From assembly GCA_012970285.1 (NCBI GenBank), contig JIBW01000002.1, positions 62,001 to 126,000 on the forward strand: DNA of 64,000 nt, written 5' to 3'. The translations under genes were made by a program, and so were the position numbers. Positions 54,684-63,915 of the stretch are shown in pieces; the stretch's first letter is position 1, and every line of letters starts with the position of its first letter. Origin of the DNA: Bacillaceae bacterium JMAK1 (GTDB taxonomy: Bacteria > Bacillota > Bacilli > Bacillales > Marinococcaceae). The notes below the pieces were generated by a model that had not been told where the DNA came from, made no database searches, and saw nothing but the letters and a program-made list of their open reading frames with translations.

Positions 54684-54740
54684 AAAAAAGGCGCGACGGG
54701 CATAGGTGCCGACGGGAATGACCCGCTACATCGCGCTTTT
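54684..54740 (-). terminator. Branched terminator structure
   Basis: The outer stem GCGCGA (54691-54696) / TCGCGC (54731-54736) encloses two hairpins: GGCA-TAGG-TGCC (54699-54710) and CGGG-AATGA-CCCG (54713-54725). On the minus strand the outer stem is followed by CTTTTTT, so it ends the 54754-55761 transcript. Confidence 0.7.
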
Positions 54741-54753
54741 GCATGTTTTCATG

Positions 54754-54954
54754 TTATACGGTTTTATATTTCGTATTGATTCCCGTCATTAAGTTTTTTG
54801 TTGCGACGTCATCTTCTGCCTTCTGTTTGCTAACTTTGTCAACATAGGCTCTTAGCGTATCACTCTCCCTTTTGAAAAAAGCTTCGCTAATGATTCCTTG
54901 TTGCTTTGCGATATCGAGCACTTTAATTTTCTTGAGTGCATCATGATAGTTCAT
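54754..54954 (-). CDS. Small helical SHOCT-like protein
   Basis: 66 aa. The segment L-K-K-I-K-V-L-D-I-A-K-Q-Q-G-I-I-S-E-A-F-F has the shape of a SHOCT domain (leucine-patterned helix, G-I-I/T, E-x-F). SHOCT-type modules often mediate oligomerisation. It follows the GAF-like gene by 18 bases (AGGTAGGGAG before ATG), so the two form an operon. No closer assignment. Confidence 0.65.
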   Translation of the reverse strand: MNYHDALKKIKVLDIAKQQGIISEAFFKRESDTLRAYVDKVSKQKAEDDVATKNLMTGINTKYKTV

Positions 54955-54972
54955 GACAGAAACTCCCTACCT

Positions 54973-55761
54973 TTAATTTTTGTCTAACGTTCCATTTAGC
55001 TCTTCATCTTGGAACTTCAATGCATCGAACATTTGCAGATAGGCAAGCTCAATACATTTCGCGTATAAACATATTATATTACGTGATTCTTGATTAAATG
55101 GTGATAGTGAGTCGACGGTTAAAATGCCTAAGTTTAAGATAGGTATGCAAATAAGGCTTTTGTAATTCCCTCTAGATTCTTCATTTTTTAACCAATCAGG
55201 ATCTTCGCTTACATCATCAAGGTCGATAATTTCGTTTTTGCGGTAACAACGTCCGCCTGTTGAATCATCAATGTCTAATTTTCGACTGTTCGTATAATCT
55301 TTTGGGAAATTGAAACTTCCTGTATGGAAATCTAACGTATTTGTCGTAGGACTACTGAGCCAAACGGCGCATCGTTTACTATCGCCTCTTGAACTCGATA
55401 GTGATAACGGAAGTGTATCGATGATTTTCTTAATGACCTCAAGGGATTCTTCATATGTCTGATGACAATCGTTTCGCAAATCAATCAAGTCCTCAAACAA
55501 ATGATTGATGCTTTGTAATGAATGGTGGTATTGGGTGTTAGCGTCTTGGAGTTCACTATTTTGACTCGTTAAGGTTGAATTTTCTTGAGAGATGGCAAGA
55601 GCAGAAGACTCACTTTCTAATGCTTTGAGTACATTCTTTGCAAACCGACTCAAATAAAATGAACCGAGCACTAAACCTATGATCAAGAGGATGGACAACA
55701 CAGCGAATGTCCAATCGGGCATTCGGTCGATAATGCGAATCATAACATTTTCACCAATCAT
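54973..55761 (-). CDS. Membrane-anchored coiled-coil GAF-like protein
   Basis: 262 aa. One membrane helix (residues ~17-40), a coiled coil (about 43-120), then a GAF-like domain ending Y-K-S-L-I-C-I-P-I-L-N-L-G-I-L-T-V-D-S and a short acidic tail. No output domain follows, so it may sense a ligand or scaffold a partner such as the small protein downstream. GGAGGG lies 8 bases before the ATG. Confidence 0.7.
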   Translation of the reverse strand: MIGENVMIRIIDRMPDWTFAVLSILLIIGLVLGSFYLSRFAKNVLKALESESSALAISQENSTLTSQNSELQDANTQYHHSLQSINHLFEDLIDLRNDCHQTYEESLEVIKKIIDTLPLSLSSSRGDSKRCAVWLSSPTTNTLDFHTGSFNFPKDYTNSRKLDIDDSTGGRCYRKNEIIDLDDVSEDPDWLKNEESRGNYKSLICIPILNLGILTVDSLSPFNQESRNIICLYAKCIELAYLQMFDALKFQDEELNGTLDKN

Positions 55762-56228
55762 AATCCGAATCCCTCCATTATTATAAGATATACAAGCAGT
55801 TTATTAATGGTGAAAACGGGTTAGAAGGGATTGTTTTAAAAATAGATCATTAAACGTAGGTCTGTTTTCAAATCAACGAGAAGAGCCGATGTTTTATCAA
55901 GTGCATCATCTAGTTGAGAGTTTTAAGGTGAGATCATCTTACATAAATAATTTAGCCGTGACGAATACGCGGACGAACGTCGAATCGTACTTCGTTATTA
56001 CGAGGTGAAACGATAAGTACTTTTTGTACAAAATGATACAAAAACCATCGTTCCATTTAGTTAATCTAACCAATGACGAGATGTTAGACGAACGATACGA
56101 TGGGTAATATTGGTAGTCGAAAAGTAAATGTTTGATAGAAGATCTAACAAAATATCATAAGAACAACTTGTTTTTTCCTATACTGGTTAGTAAAACCTTT
56201 CGTGAAGCTATCCTAAGGAGTGAGAGAA
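55762..56228. other. Non-coding region upstream of pucA
   Basis: About 460 bases between divergent transcripts. It contains a possible PucR-box-like site (56066-56075, minus strand) and TATACT at 56179-56184 as a candidate pucA -10, overlapping CTGGTTAG. No credible gene is seen. Confidence 0.5.
56066..56075 (-). promoter_or_regulatory. Candidate PucR box
   Basis: CATTGGTTAG on the minus strand, 9 of 10 against the C-N-TTGGTTAA core of the B. subtilis PucR box; the flanking W positions match poorly. Confidence 0.35.
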
Positions 56229-57242
56229 ATGGAGAACATGCATGAAATCTTAGATCATGTAGAAACGTCAAAAGTACGTTCGATGCTGGCAACGATTATT
56301 CATGTTGAAGGTTCTGCATATCGAAAAGAAGGTGCGTCAATGCTCATCACCGCTGATGGCAATCAAGTGGGTGTAATGAGTGCAGGGTGTCTTGAAGAAG
56401 ACATAATGGCCCGCTTTGAGCATGTCTGGCAAAATGGGGCGAACGTGTACGAATATGATATGCGAAGTGACGATCCATTTTCTTGGGGAGTGAACAATAG
56501 CGGTTGCAACGGGGTCATAACCGTACTGCTTGAACCGCTCACTGAGAAGCTTCGAGGAGAGCTTCTAAAGCTAAAGGCTGAACTAAGGGAAGATCATGTT
56601 GTCCAAATGATTAAGTCATTACATGGTGACGTCGTTCACACGTTGTACCAGAGTACGTCGGGCAAGCACTTTGGCGAGTTAACACTGCCTGTTCAAGCTG
56701 TTGATATTCCAACTCGTAGTGGAATGTGGCAAGAGATGTTTATTCATCGTTATTATCCAAAACCACGACTTATTCTTTTTGGGGCAAACGCTGATGCAAG
56801 ACCATTAGCCTCTTTTGCAGCAGCATCTGGCTTTGATGTAATCGTTAGTGATTGGCGTAGCGGTCTTTGCCAAACTCAGTATTTTCCTAACGCTACAAAG
56901 CTACTAACAGGTTTTCCGAAAGAAACGATTCCGACCATCTCTTTTAGACCGAACGATTATGTTGTTGTGATGACGCATCATTTTTATCATGACCGAGACA
57001 TTGTTAGTTCACTAAAAGATCAACCACTTCGCTATTTAGGTGTATTAGGTTCTAAGAAAAGAACGAGGCGACTCCTCGGGACTTCTGTTATTCCACCAAC
57101 CATTACGACGCCTCTCGGACTGTCGATTGGTGCCATAGGTCCAGAACAAATTGCGATCAGTATAGTCGCACAGTTAATTGAAGAAGAACAAAAAGGAGAA
57201 GAACGACATTCGCTATGGGATACACAATCGGCATTTATTTAG
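56229..57242 (+). CDS. pucA: XdhC-family xanthine dehydrogenase maturation factor
   Basis: 337 aa. N-terminal XdhC/CoxI domain (G-S-A-Y-R-K-E-G-A, V-G-V-M-S-A-G-C-L-E-E-D) and C-terminal Rossmann domain (L-I-L-F-G-A-N-A-D, Y-L-G-V-L-G-S-K-K-R). It binds the molybdenum cofactor, helps its sulfuration and inserts it into XDH. ATG 56229 is 9 bases after AAGGAG; GTG 56220 abuts it. It overlaps pucB by 28 bases. Confidence 0.92.
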   Translation: MENMHEILDHVETSKVRSMLATIIHVEGSAYRKEGASMLITADGNQVGVMSAGCLEEDIMARFEHVWQNGANVYEYDMRSDDPFSWGVNNSGCNGVITVLLEPLTEKLRGELLKLKAELREDHVVQMIKSLHGDVVHTLYQSTSGKHFGELTLPVQAVDIPTRSGMWQEMFIHRYYPKPRLILFGANADARPLASFAAASGFDVIVSDWRSGLCQTQYFPNATKLLTGFPKETIPTISFRPNDYVVVMTHHFYHDRDIVSSLKDQPLRYLGVLGSKKRTRRLLGTSVIPPTITTPLGLSIGAIGPEQIAISIVAQLIEEEQKGEERHSLWDTQSAFI

Positions 57243-57814
57243 CAGCAGGAAGTAGTTCAAGAATGGGAAGAAACAAATTAGCACTTCCATTGTTCACTAC
57301 GACGCTCGGTTCGGTCGCGTTAAAGGCAGCGCTTAACAGTAACCTTGATGAAGTCTTGATCGTAAAGCGCGGGGATGATCGTCTAGAGTGGGTCGATTCG
57401 TCATGTGAAGGTCACTTTCGGTCAATTCCTTGCCATGATGCTCATTTAGGGCAAGCGCAATCGATCGTTGCGGGGATACAAGCTGCAGTAACCTGTGGTG
57501 CGGATGCGATTGTGATTATGTTGGCCGATCAACCTTTTTTACGAACGCATCATTTAAATGCGATGATCGAAGCTGCTGGAAGAGAGTGTGTCCAATATAT
57601 AGGAACAAATGTGGATGGTCGCACACAACCGCCACTTTTATTCTCTAAACAAGTCTTTCCAGCATTAATGAAGCTTAAAGGTGACATTGGTGCAAGGCAT
57701 CTCTTGCCAACGCTCACTGGTAGAAGTCTGAATATACAGGAAAGAAGGGAAGCGTATGACATTGATACAGAGGAAGAGTATGCATGGTTAATCAGACAAC
57801 AGAACATACCCTAA
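57215..57814 (+). CDS. pucB: MobA/MocA-like nucleotidyltransferase for molybdenum cofactor
   Basis: 199 aa. L-A-A-G-S-S-S-R-M-G-R-N-K-L at residues 9-22 is the NTP-transferase signature and M-L-A-D-Q-P-F (about 101) the metal-binding region. It probably attaches CMP or another nucleotide to molybdopterin for XDH. It overlaps pucA by 28 and pucC by 31 bases, indicating translational coupling. Confidence 0.92.
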   Translation: MGYTIGIYLAAGSSSRMGRNKLALPLFTTTLGSVALKAALNSNLDEVLIVKRGDDRLEWVDSSCEGHFRSIPCHDAHLGQAQSIVAGIQAAVTCGADAIVIMLADQPFLRTHHLNAMIEAAGRECVQYIGTNVDGRTQPPLLFSKQVFPALMKLKGDIGARHLLPTLTGRSLNIQERREAYDIDTEEEYAWLIRQQNIP

Positions 57815-58626
57815 AGGCAAACACAGTTGTCCAGGTCGCGCATTCTGTAAAGGAAGCGTTAGAGCTAAAGGCACAGCGCCCTTTATCGAGCCGGTTGATT
57901 TCTGGTGGTACCCTGATTCAATTAGAACGGGAGCAAGGCAAAGTGTTGCCTGAACAATTGATCAGTTTAGAACAGATTCCATCGTTGCGAGGAATTGAGG
58001 AGACGGAAGATTTCATGATTATTGGGGCGATGACAACACTCAGTGAATGCGCGAACGTTGAGTGTTTGAAAACAGTCATTCCAACGGTCGCGTCACCGGC
58101 AGTACGAAACCGAGCCACGCTAGGTGGAAATCTTATGTACACATGTGGTGATACAATTCCAGCACTAATCGCGCTAGATGCAAAGGTAACTGTTGTAGAC
58201 GGAGCTGAAGAACGGACCGTTTCGGTGATCGACTTTCTTCCCCTAAGAGCGGATGAGCCAATCGTTACACACATTCATATCCCGAAAGAATCTGTGGAGT
58301 CATTCTTTTATCAAAAAGTTGGTTTTCGAAAATCGTTTTCGAAGTCACAGCTAACGGTTTCCAGTATGCTTTGCCTTGATAATCAACGTGTTCAAAACAA
58401 TGTTCGTTTCGCATTTAGTGACGGAGAGCGGGCAGCGATGCGGTTAACATCAACCGAGCAAGCACTCGTTGGGCAGCAGCTTACGAAGAGCATCATTCAA
58501 GAGGCGAGTGAAACTTTACGTAAAGAGCTAGCACTCATTGACACGGCAACGACGTATCAACGCACGGTTGCGAAGAACGTATTCATCTCAGAACTGATCA
58601 ACCGAATGGAGGGATCTTTTGAGTAA
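57784..58626 (+). CDS. pucC: Xanthine dehydrogenase FAD-binding subunit
   Basis: 280 aa of the CoxM/XdhB type: I-S-G-G-T (about residue 40), V-A-S-P-A-V-R-N-R-A-T-L-G-G-N-L-M-Y (about 101-118) and G-D-T-I-P-A-L. Passes electrons from the Fe-S clusters to NAD+ or another acceptor. The stop overlaps the pucD start by 8 bases. Confidence 0.93.
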   Translation: MVNQTTEHTLKANTVVQVAHSVKEALELKAQRPLSSRLISGGTLIQLEREQGKVLPEQLISLEQIPSLRGIEETEDFMIIGAMTTLSECANVECLKTVIPTVASPAVRNRATLGGNLMYTCGDTIPALIALDAKVTVVDGAEERTVSVIDFLPLRADEPIVTHIHIPKESVESFFYQKVGFRKSFSKSQLTVSSMLCLDNQRVQNNVRFAFSDGERAAMRLTSTEQALVGQQLTKSIIQEASETLRKELALIDTATTYQRTVAKNVFISELINRMEGSFE

Positions 58627-60889
58627 ATCACGTAAACGACCTGATGGGAATGCTAAAGTGACAGGCGAGTTGAAGTATTTAACAGATCGAACATTTCCAA
58701 AAATGTTGTATGCGAAAGTGTTAAGAAGTGCCTACCCTCACGCACGAATTCGATCGATCTCTACAGAGCGAACAAAAGAGTTACCAGGGGTTGAGGCAAT
58801 CATTACACATCAGGACGTTCCTGGCGTGAATGGATTTGGTATTATTACTCCTGATCAGCCTGTGTTTTGTGATGATAAAGTACGCTTTATCGGTGATGCC
58901 ATAGCTGCAGTCGCGGCGACTAGTATAGAAGTCGCTGAAGAAGCGATTAAACGTATTGACGTAACGTACGACGTTCTGCCTGTACTTGACGATCCAGAAA
59001 AAAGCTTAGCTGAAGATGCACCAAAATTGCGAGAAGATGGAAATGTGTTATATAAAAAGAATTTTACAAAAGGTGACGTTAATGAAGGGTTCAAGCGTTG
59101 TGAGGCGATTGTCGAAGAAACGTATCACGTTCCAAGGCAAATGCATGCGTACATGGAAACGGAAGGCGGTGTTGTCGTACCTGAAGCCGACGGAGGCATC
59201 ACGGTCTATATGGGAACGCAACATGGATTTAAAGATCAATTTCAGCTATCTCGTATTCTTGATTTACCTAAAGAGAGTATTCGCATCGTCTCGAGCCCGA
59301 TGGGAGGATCATTTGGGGGTAAAGATGAATTAAACGTTCAACCGTACGCGGCGCTTTTGGCACTAAAAACAAACAAGCCTGTGAAACTCCATCAAACCCG
59401 TGCTGAATCGGTCATCTCAAGTATTAAGCGACATCCAATGACGATTACGATCAAAACAGGGGCAGACAAAACCGGGAATGTGATCGCACATGACGTCCAA
59501 ATCGTGGCTGACACGGGGCCGTATGCAACACTCGGACCTGCGATTTTAGATTTCGCTGTAGAACATAGTGCTGGCCCATATCGATTTGAACACGTAGCGG
59601 TTAATGGCACATCCGTTTTAACGAATAATGCGGTGTCTGGAGAGTTTCGAGGGTTTGGAGGCAACCAAATTACGTTCGCCTTAGAAAATCAAATGGACCG
59701 CCTAGCAGAGCAGTTGGAACAGTGTCCAACGGCTTTTCGAAAGTTGAACTTGCGAGGCGAGCAAGATCTTGGGCCACTCGAACAGCGGATCGTACCGACA
59801 ACAGGTGCTAGTGACGTCCTCAAGAACGTCGAGCAACTAAAAAAACAAATTGAAACGAGAAAAGATCACCCATTTCTTCGTACAGGTGTTGGGATTGCAA
59901 TGGCCATGCACGGTGGGGGTTTAGGTTTTGGACGATTAGACGGTGCTGGAGGAAGATTATCTCTTTCTGATGATGGGAAAATCGACGTTTCTTTCGGGTT
60001 TGAAGAGGTCGGTCAAGGAATCGTCGCAGTGATCGAAGAGTTAACAACAGAAGCGCTGCAGTGTGATGAAAACGACATTACAATTACGATTGGCGATACG
60101 AATCGTGTCCCACATTCAGGTTCAACAACAGCATCTAGAGGGACGAGTATGGTTTGGCACGCTTTGGAACGAATGAAACAAGAGTTTAAAGAAAAGCTTT
60201 GTGAAAAAGCAGCAACGCTCACCGGTGAGCCTAAGGATGAATTACGTCTAGGAACAGGGGGGATTTACAAGGGTGAGGTACAAGTGCTCACCTATCGTTC
60301 GTTACGTAAACAGCTGCATCATGACGATCAAGTAGTCGTTGAGACGTCGTTTGATTTTCCGACAACACCAGATGAAGTTGATGGTGGACACTATTTGTAC
60401 ACGTTTGCAGGGGTTCTCGCTGCAGTAGAAGTTGATCTTCTTACCGGCCAAGTGAATGTCACTCATTTGCATCAAGCGATTAGTGCAGGTGAGGTTATTA
60501 ATGAACTTGGTTATAAAGGTCAAATTGAAGGCGGCGGTGTCATGAGTCTTGGCTACTCCATTATGGAAGATGTGGTAATGGAAAAAGGGCATTACACAAA
60601 ACCGAACTTCGATACGTACATGTTGCCAACAATTTCGGATGTGCCAAGGTTAACGGTTGATGCCATTGAGAAGCTACCTGATGGGGATGGACACGGGCCG
60701 CGAGGGGTTGGTGAAATTGGGACAGTTGCCGTAGCGCCGGCGATTACGAAAGCGATTCATGATGCCCTAGGTATTTGGATAAACAAAATACCTGTTGATC
60801 CTTCAATAATTCTTCAGGCTGTAGAAAAGGAAGGTGGTACGTGGTGGAACGAATTCGAGAACGAGCAACCAATTGCAAGCCACAAATGA
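58619..60889 (+). CDS. pucD: Xanthine dehydrogenase molybdopterin-binding subunit
   Basis: 756 aa. N-terminal aldehyde oxidase/xanthine dehydrogenase a/b hammerhead domain (about 12-120), then the Mo-binding domain with G-G-S-F-G-G-K-D-E, F-R-G-F-G-G-N-Q, E-E-V-G-Q-G and the catalytic Glu in R-G-V-G-E-I-G-T (about 697). Oxidises hypoxanthine and xanthine to urate. The start is TTG at 58619 behind ATGGAGGGA. Ends in an ATGA overlap with pucE. Confidence 0.94.
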   Translation: MSKSRKRPDGNAKVTGELKYLTDRTFPKMLYAKVLRSAYPHARIRSISTERTKELPGVEAIITHQDVPGVNGFGIITPDQPVFCDDKVRFIGDAIAAVAATSIEVAEEAIKRIDVTYDVLPVLDDPEKSLAEDAPKLREDGNVLYKKNFTKGDVNEGFKRCEAIVEETYHVPRQMHAYMETEGGVVVPEADGGITVYMGTQHGFKDQFQLSRILDLPKESIRIVSSPMGGSFGGKDELNVQPYAALLALKTNKPVKLHQTRAESVISSIKRHPMTITIKTGADKTGNVIAHDVQIVADTGPYATLGPAILDFAVEHSAGPYRFEHVAVNGTSVLTNNAVSGEFRGFGGNQITFALENQMDRLAEQLEQCPTAFRKLNLRGEQDLGPLEQRIVPTTGASDVLKNVEQLKKQIETRKDHPFLRTGVGIAMAMHGGGLGFGRLDGAGGRLSLSDDGKIDVSFGFEEVGQGIVAVIEELTTEALQCDENDITITIGDTNRVPHSGSTTASRGTSMVWHALERMKQEFKEKLCEKAATLTGEPKDELRLGTGGIYKGEVQVLTYRSLRKQLHHDDQVVVETSFDFPTTPDEVDGGHYLYTFAGVLAAVEVDLLTGQVNVTHLHQAISAGEVINELGYKGQIEGGGVMSLGYSIMEDVVMEKGHYTKPNFDTYMLPTISDVPRLTVDAIEKLPDGDGHGPRGVGEIGTVAVAPAITKAIHDALGIWINKIPVDPSIILQAVEKEGGTWWNEFENEQPIASHK

Positions 60890-61347
60890 TTAGCATCATA
60901 TTAAACGGTAAGAGCGTTTCTGTTCAGGCGAACGAGACTGACCGACTCACAGATGTGATTCGCAATGGGGAACCGTCTTTAACCGGAACGAAGTTATCTT
61001 GTGGGATTGGACGTTGCGGAGCCTGCTCTGTGTTAGTGAACGGAGAGCTCGTTAATTCTTGTTTAGTAATGGCGTATCAAGTTGAAGGAGCATCTGTGAC
61101 AACGATTGAAGGAGTTGGGGAAGGGTCGTTAGATCCGATCCAAGTCGCATTTATGGAAGAAGGAGGCTTTCAGTGCGGGTACTGTACACCTGGAATGGTA
61201 ATTGCTGTAAAAGCACTTCTTTCAGAAAACGCTGAGCCGAGTGATGAGCAAATTGTCGAAGGGTTATCCGGGAACATATGTCGCTGTACAGGGTATGAAG
61301 GAATAAAACGTGCCGTACGAGCGGCAATTAAAAAACGAAACGAATAA
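60886..61347 (+). CDS. pucE: Xanthine dehydrogenase iron-sulfur subunit
   Basis: 153 aa. First [2Fe-2S] cluster C39-x4-C44-x2-C47-x11-C59 (C-G-I-G-R-C-G-A-C) and second from F-Q-C-G-Y-C-T-P-G-M and I-C-R-C-T-G-Y-E. Carries electrons from molybdopterin to FAD. ATG 60886 overlaps the pucD TGA (ATGA); an alternative GTG at 60841 has a good AGGAAGG site and would add 15 residues, so the start is uncertain. Confidence 0.93.
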   Translation: MISIILNGKSVSVQANETDRLTDVIRNGEPSLTGTKLSCGIGRCGACSVLVNGELVNSCLVMAYQVEGASVTTIEGVGEGSLDPIQVAFMEEGGFQCGYCTPGMVIAVKALLSENAEPSDEQIVEGLSGNICRCTGYEGIKRAVRAAIKKRNE

Positions 61348-61377
61348 CCGTCCGTAATCTTATTACGGACGGTTATT
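61343..61377. terminator. Bidirectional terminator between pucE and allB
   Basis: Perfect 16-bp stem AATAACCGTCCGTAAT (61343-61358) / ATTACGGACGGTTATT (61362-61377) with a 3-nt loop. The pucE TAA (61345-61347) and the allB stop (61363-61365) both lie inside its arms. Confidence 0.92.
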
Positions 61378-62667
61378 TTTGTATATTGATGTACCGCGAT
61401 AGAAGGTTTCTTCAATACGATGAGGAAATAGATGTCCGAGGTAAAGGCTGTCTTTATGCTTAGAGTGTAACGTTTCTTTTGTGACAACATCATCGTTGTT
61501 ACAGCTAACGATGACGAGGTCGGCGAGCGTTCCTTCTTCAATGCTTCCTCGGTCACTATCAAGTTGGAAGCGTTTTGCCGGTGCTGTAGCTGTTAACTGG
61601 GCAACGTCTGGAAACGTTAATGATGTCGTTTCCGTAAGCTCGAGTAAACTAAGCAACGTAAATTGCCCCCCGTTTATGCCGCCCCAAGCATTAAGGAAAT
61701 TGCCCGTTTGCTTTAACGTATTCGGACTCGGTGAATGGTCCGATGCAACGAAGTCAATTTGCCCGTCAAGCAGTGCTTGAACAAGCTGTTGACGGTGTTC
61801 TTCACTTCGTAACGGTGGTGCGCACTTTGCGTATACACCTTGTTCATACATCGCATGTTCATTGAACAATAAGTAATGGGGGCACGTTTCAACGGTAACA
61901 TTTAGTCCTTGCTGTTTCGCTTCTTGAATGAGTCGTAACGTACTCGTGTTACTAATGTGAACGAAATGCAACGCACAACCGGTTAGTTCAGCGAATGACA
62001 AGCTACGTTTGACCGCCTCACTTTCAGCGATGATTGGCCGCATCTGAGTATACGCTTGAACCGGATCCTCAATGTTCACGTTACGTTCTAAGTATTCAAT
62101 GATTGGCGTGCTTTCTGCATGCAGTGCGAGCACACTGTCAAGATGGGCAATCTCCCTCATGCCTTCTAACAATGTTTGATCGTCCGTGTGACTGAATTCG
62201 TCTGTTCCCGATGGTGATAAGAACGCTTTAAAACCAATCGCCCCGAGATTGTGGAGCGAACGAAGTTGAGAAAGGTTACCTGGAACAAGTCCGCCCCATA
62301 ATCTGAAGTCATTAATTGATTTCTTGCTACCGACTTTTTTCTTTTCATGAAAAGCGCTCTCGGTAATCGTTGCAGGAATGCTGTTTAGAGGCATATCAAA
62401 GTACGTTGTACATCCTCCAGCTGCGAGCATTTGTGATCCGGTCGTAAAGCCTTCCCAATGCTCACGTCCTGGTTCATTTAGATGGACATGTGCGTCAATC
62501 ACACCAGGGAAAATGTAGCAGTTTTCAGCGTTGTAGACGGTGGTACTGCCTTGCGTTTGAAGGGATGAAGATAAAGCAACAATCCGACCACCTTGAATAC
62601 CGATGTCGACGGTCTTTACTTCATGTGGCAACACGACCGCGCCGTTTTTTATGATGAGGTCATACAC
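61363..62667 (-). CDS. allB: Allantoinase
   Basis: 434 aa cyclic amidohydrolase (B. subtilis pucH). Metal site D-A-H-V-H-L-N-E-P-G (about 56-65), H-A-E-S-T (about 185), H-I-S-N-T and A-S-D-H-S-P (about 307). Opens allantoin to allantoate. The start is GTG at 62667, 11 bases after AAGGAG and 2 bases after the pucG stop codon. Confidence 0.94.
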   Translation of the reverse strand: MYDLIIKNGAVVLPHEVKTVDIGIQGGRIVALSSSLQTQGSTTVYNAENCYIFPGVIDAHVHLNEPGREHWEGFTTGSQMLAAGGCTTYFDMPLNSIPATITESAFHEKKKVGSKKSINDFRLWGGLVPGNLSQLRSLHNLGAIGFKAFLSPSGTDEFSHTDDQTLLEGMREIAHLDSVLALHAESTPIIEYLERNVNIEDPVQAYTQMRPIIAESEAVKRSLSFAELTGCALHFVHISNTSTLRLIQEAKQQGLNVTVETCPHYLLFNEHAMYEQGVYAKCAPPLRSEEHRQQLVQALLDGQIDFVASDHSPSPNTLKQTGNFLNAWGGINGGQFTLLSLLELTETTSLTFPDVAQLTATAPAKRFQLDSDRGSIEEGTLADLVIVSCNNDDVVTKETLHSKHKDSLYLGHLFPHRIEETFYRGTSIYKNNRP

Positions 62668-62669
62668 AT

Positions 62670-63914
62670 CTACACACGCTCCTTGTTGCTAGCTTGGTTT
62701 ACGTAATAGGTGAGCGCTGCTTGAACGCTATTCCCTCTAGATAAATTTACTCCGTAGTAAGTGAGTGCAGCTTCAAGTGCTGCCAGCACGAAAAGGACAT
62801 TTTCCTTTCGACAACTCGCACCCATCGTTCCAATTCTCCAAATCTTTCCGTGTAAAGAGCCGAAGGAGCTTGCGATTTCAACTCCAAAATGCTCAAGCAT
62901 AAAAGCGCGAACTTGATCTGCATCAATGCCTTCTGGAACGTTGACACACGTAACGACAGGCAGCTTATAGTCTTCATTAATGAACAACGTTAAACCTAAG
63001 GCGCGAATGCCTGCAATAAGAGCAGCTTCATGAGTTCGGTGACGTTCAAATCGATTTTCTAATCCTTCATCAAGAACCATCGTTAAACCAGCATGGAGTG
63101 CATAGAGCATCGACGTTGCTTCAGTATGATGATTTAGTCGTCTTGGACCCCAATATTCTTGCAGTTGACTTAAGTCAAAGTAATTGCTCGGTATGATGTT
63201 CTTCTGTTGATGTGTTTGTAAGTCATCATCGGTTGCAATCCCACGCTCAATCTTTTTCCTTTTTTGTAGCACGTTTTCAATGCGTTCGTTATACGTAATC
63301 GGTGCCATTCCAGAAGGGACCGATAAGCACTTTTGCGTACCACCGATACAAGCGTCAATTTGCCACTCGTCTACGTTTACTTCTGTACCACCAATTGTTG
63401 CAACCGCATCGACAATAAATAATGCATCCACATTAAGGCAAGCCTGGCCGAGTTGATCAATGGGTTGCATACATCCTGTAGACGTTTCACCATGAACAAT
63501 CGCAACGACATCGGGACGAATGCGATAAATTTCATCAATGATCGTTTCTTGGGAGAAGACGGTGCCTTGCGGTTGCTCAATCGTTACAACATGTGCCCCG
63601 TAACGTTCGCATATTTCTTGTAATAGATAACCGAAACGACCGTACACAGGAATAAGGACCGTCTCCCCACGGGATACGACACTCGCGAGTACGGATTCAA
63701 TCCCTGATCGTGACGTACCGTCGATCGGAAAAGCCCATCGATTTTTCGTTTGAAACAGTGAACGAAGCATTTGCATCGTATCATTCATCATGTTCGTAAA
63801 AGTAGGATCAAATTGACCGAGAATTGGAGCTGACATTGCTCGCAATACGACGGGGTCAACTTCAACAGGACCAGGTGTCATAATTGTTCGTTTAGGAGAG
63901 AGGTAATGCGTCAT
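62670..63914 (-). CDS. pucG: (S)-ureidoglycine-glyoxylate aminotransferase
   Basis: 414 aa class V PLP aminotransferase: T-P-G-P-V-E-V-D near the start, D-G-T-S-R-S-G-I (about 66), H-G-E-T-S-T-G (about 143) and PLP lysine in G-G-T-Q-K-C-L-S (about 197). In B. subtilis PucG transfers the amino group of ureidoglycine to glyoxylate, giving glycine and oxalurate. The ATG is one base after the preceding stop, with AAAAGGAGC upstream. Confidence 0.92.
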   Translation of the reverse strand: MTHYLSPKRTIMTPGPVEVDPVVLRAMSAPILGQFDPTFTNMMNDTMQMLRSLFQTKNRWAFPIDGTSRSGIESVLASVVSRGETVLIPVYGRFGYLLQEICERYGAHVVTIEQPQGTVFSQETIIDEIYRIRPDVVAIVHGETSTGCMQPIDQLGQACLNVDALFIVDAVATIGGTEVNVDEWQIDACIGGTQKCLSVPSGMAPITYNERIENVLQKRKKIERGIATDDDLQTHQQKNIIPSNYFDLSQLQEYWGPRRLNHHTEATSMLYALHAGLTMVLDEGLENRFERHRTHEAALIAGIRALGLTLFINEDYKLPVVTCVNVPEGIDADQVRAFMLEHFGVEIASSFGSLHGKIWRIGTMGASCRKENVLFVLAALEAALTYYGVNLSRGNSVQAALTYYVNQASNKERV

Positions 63915-63915
63915 G

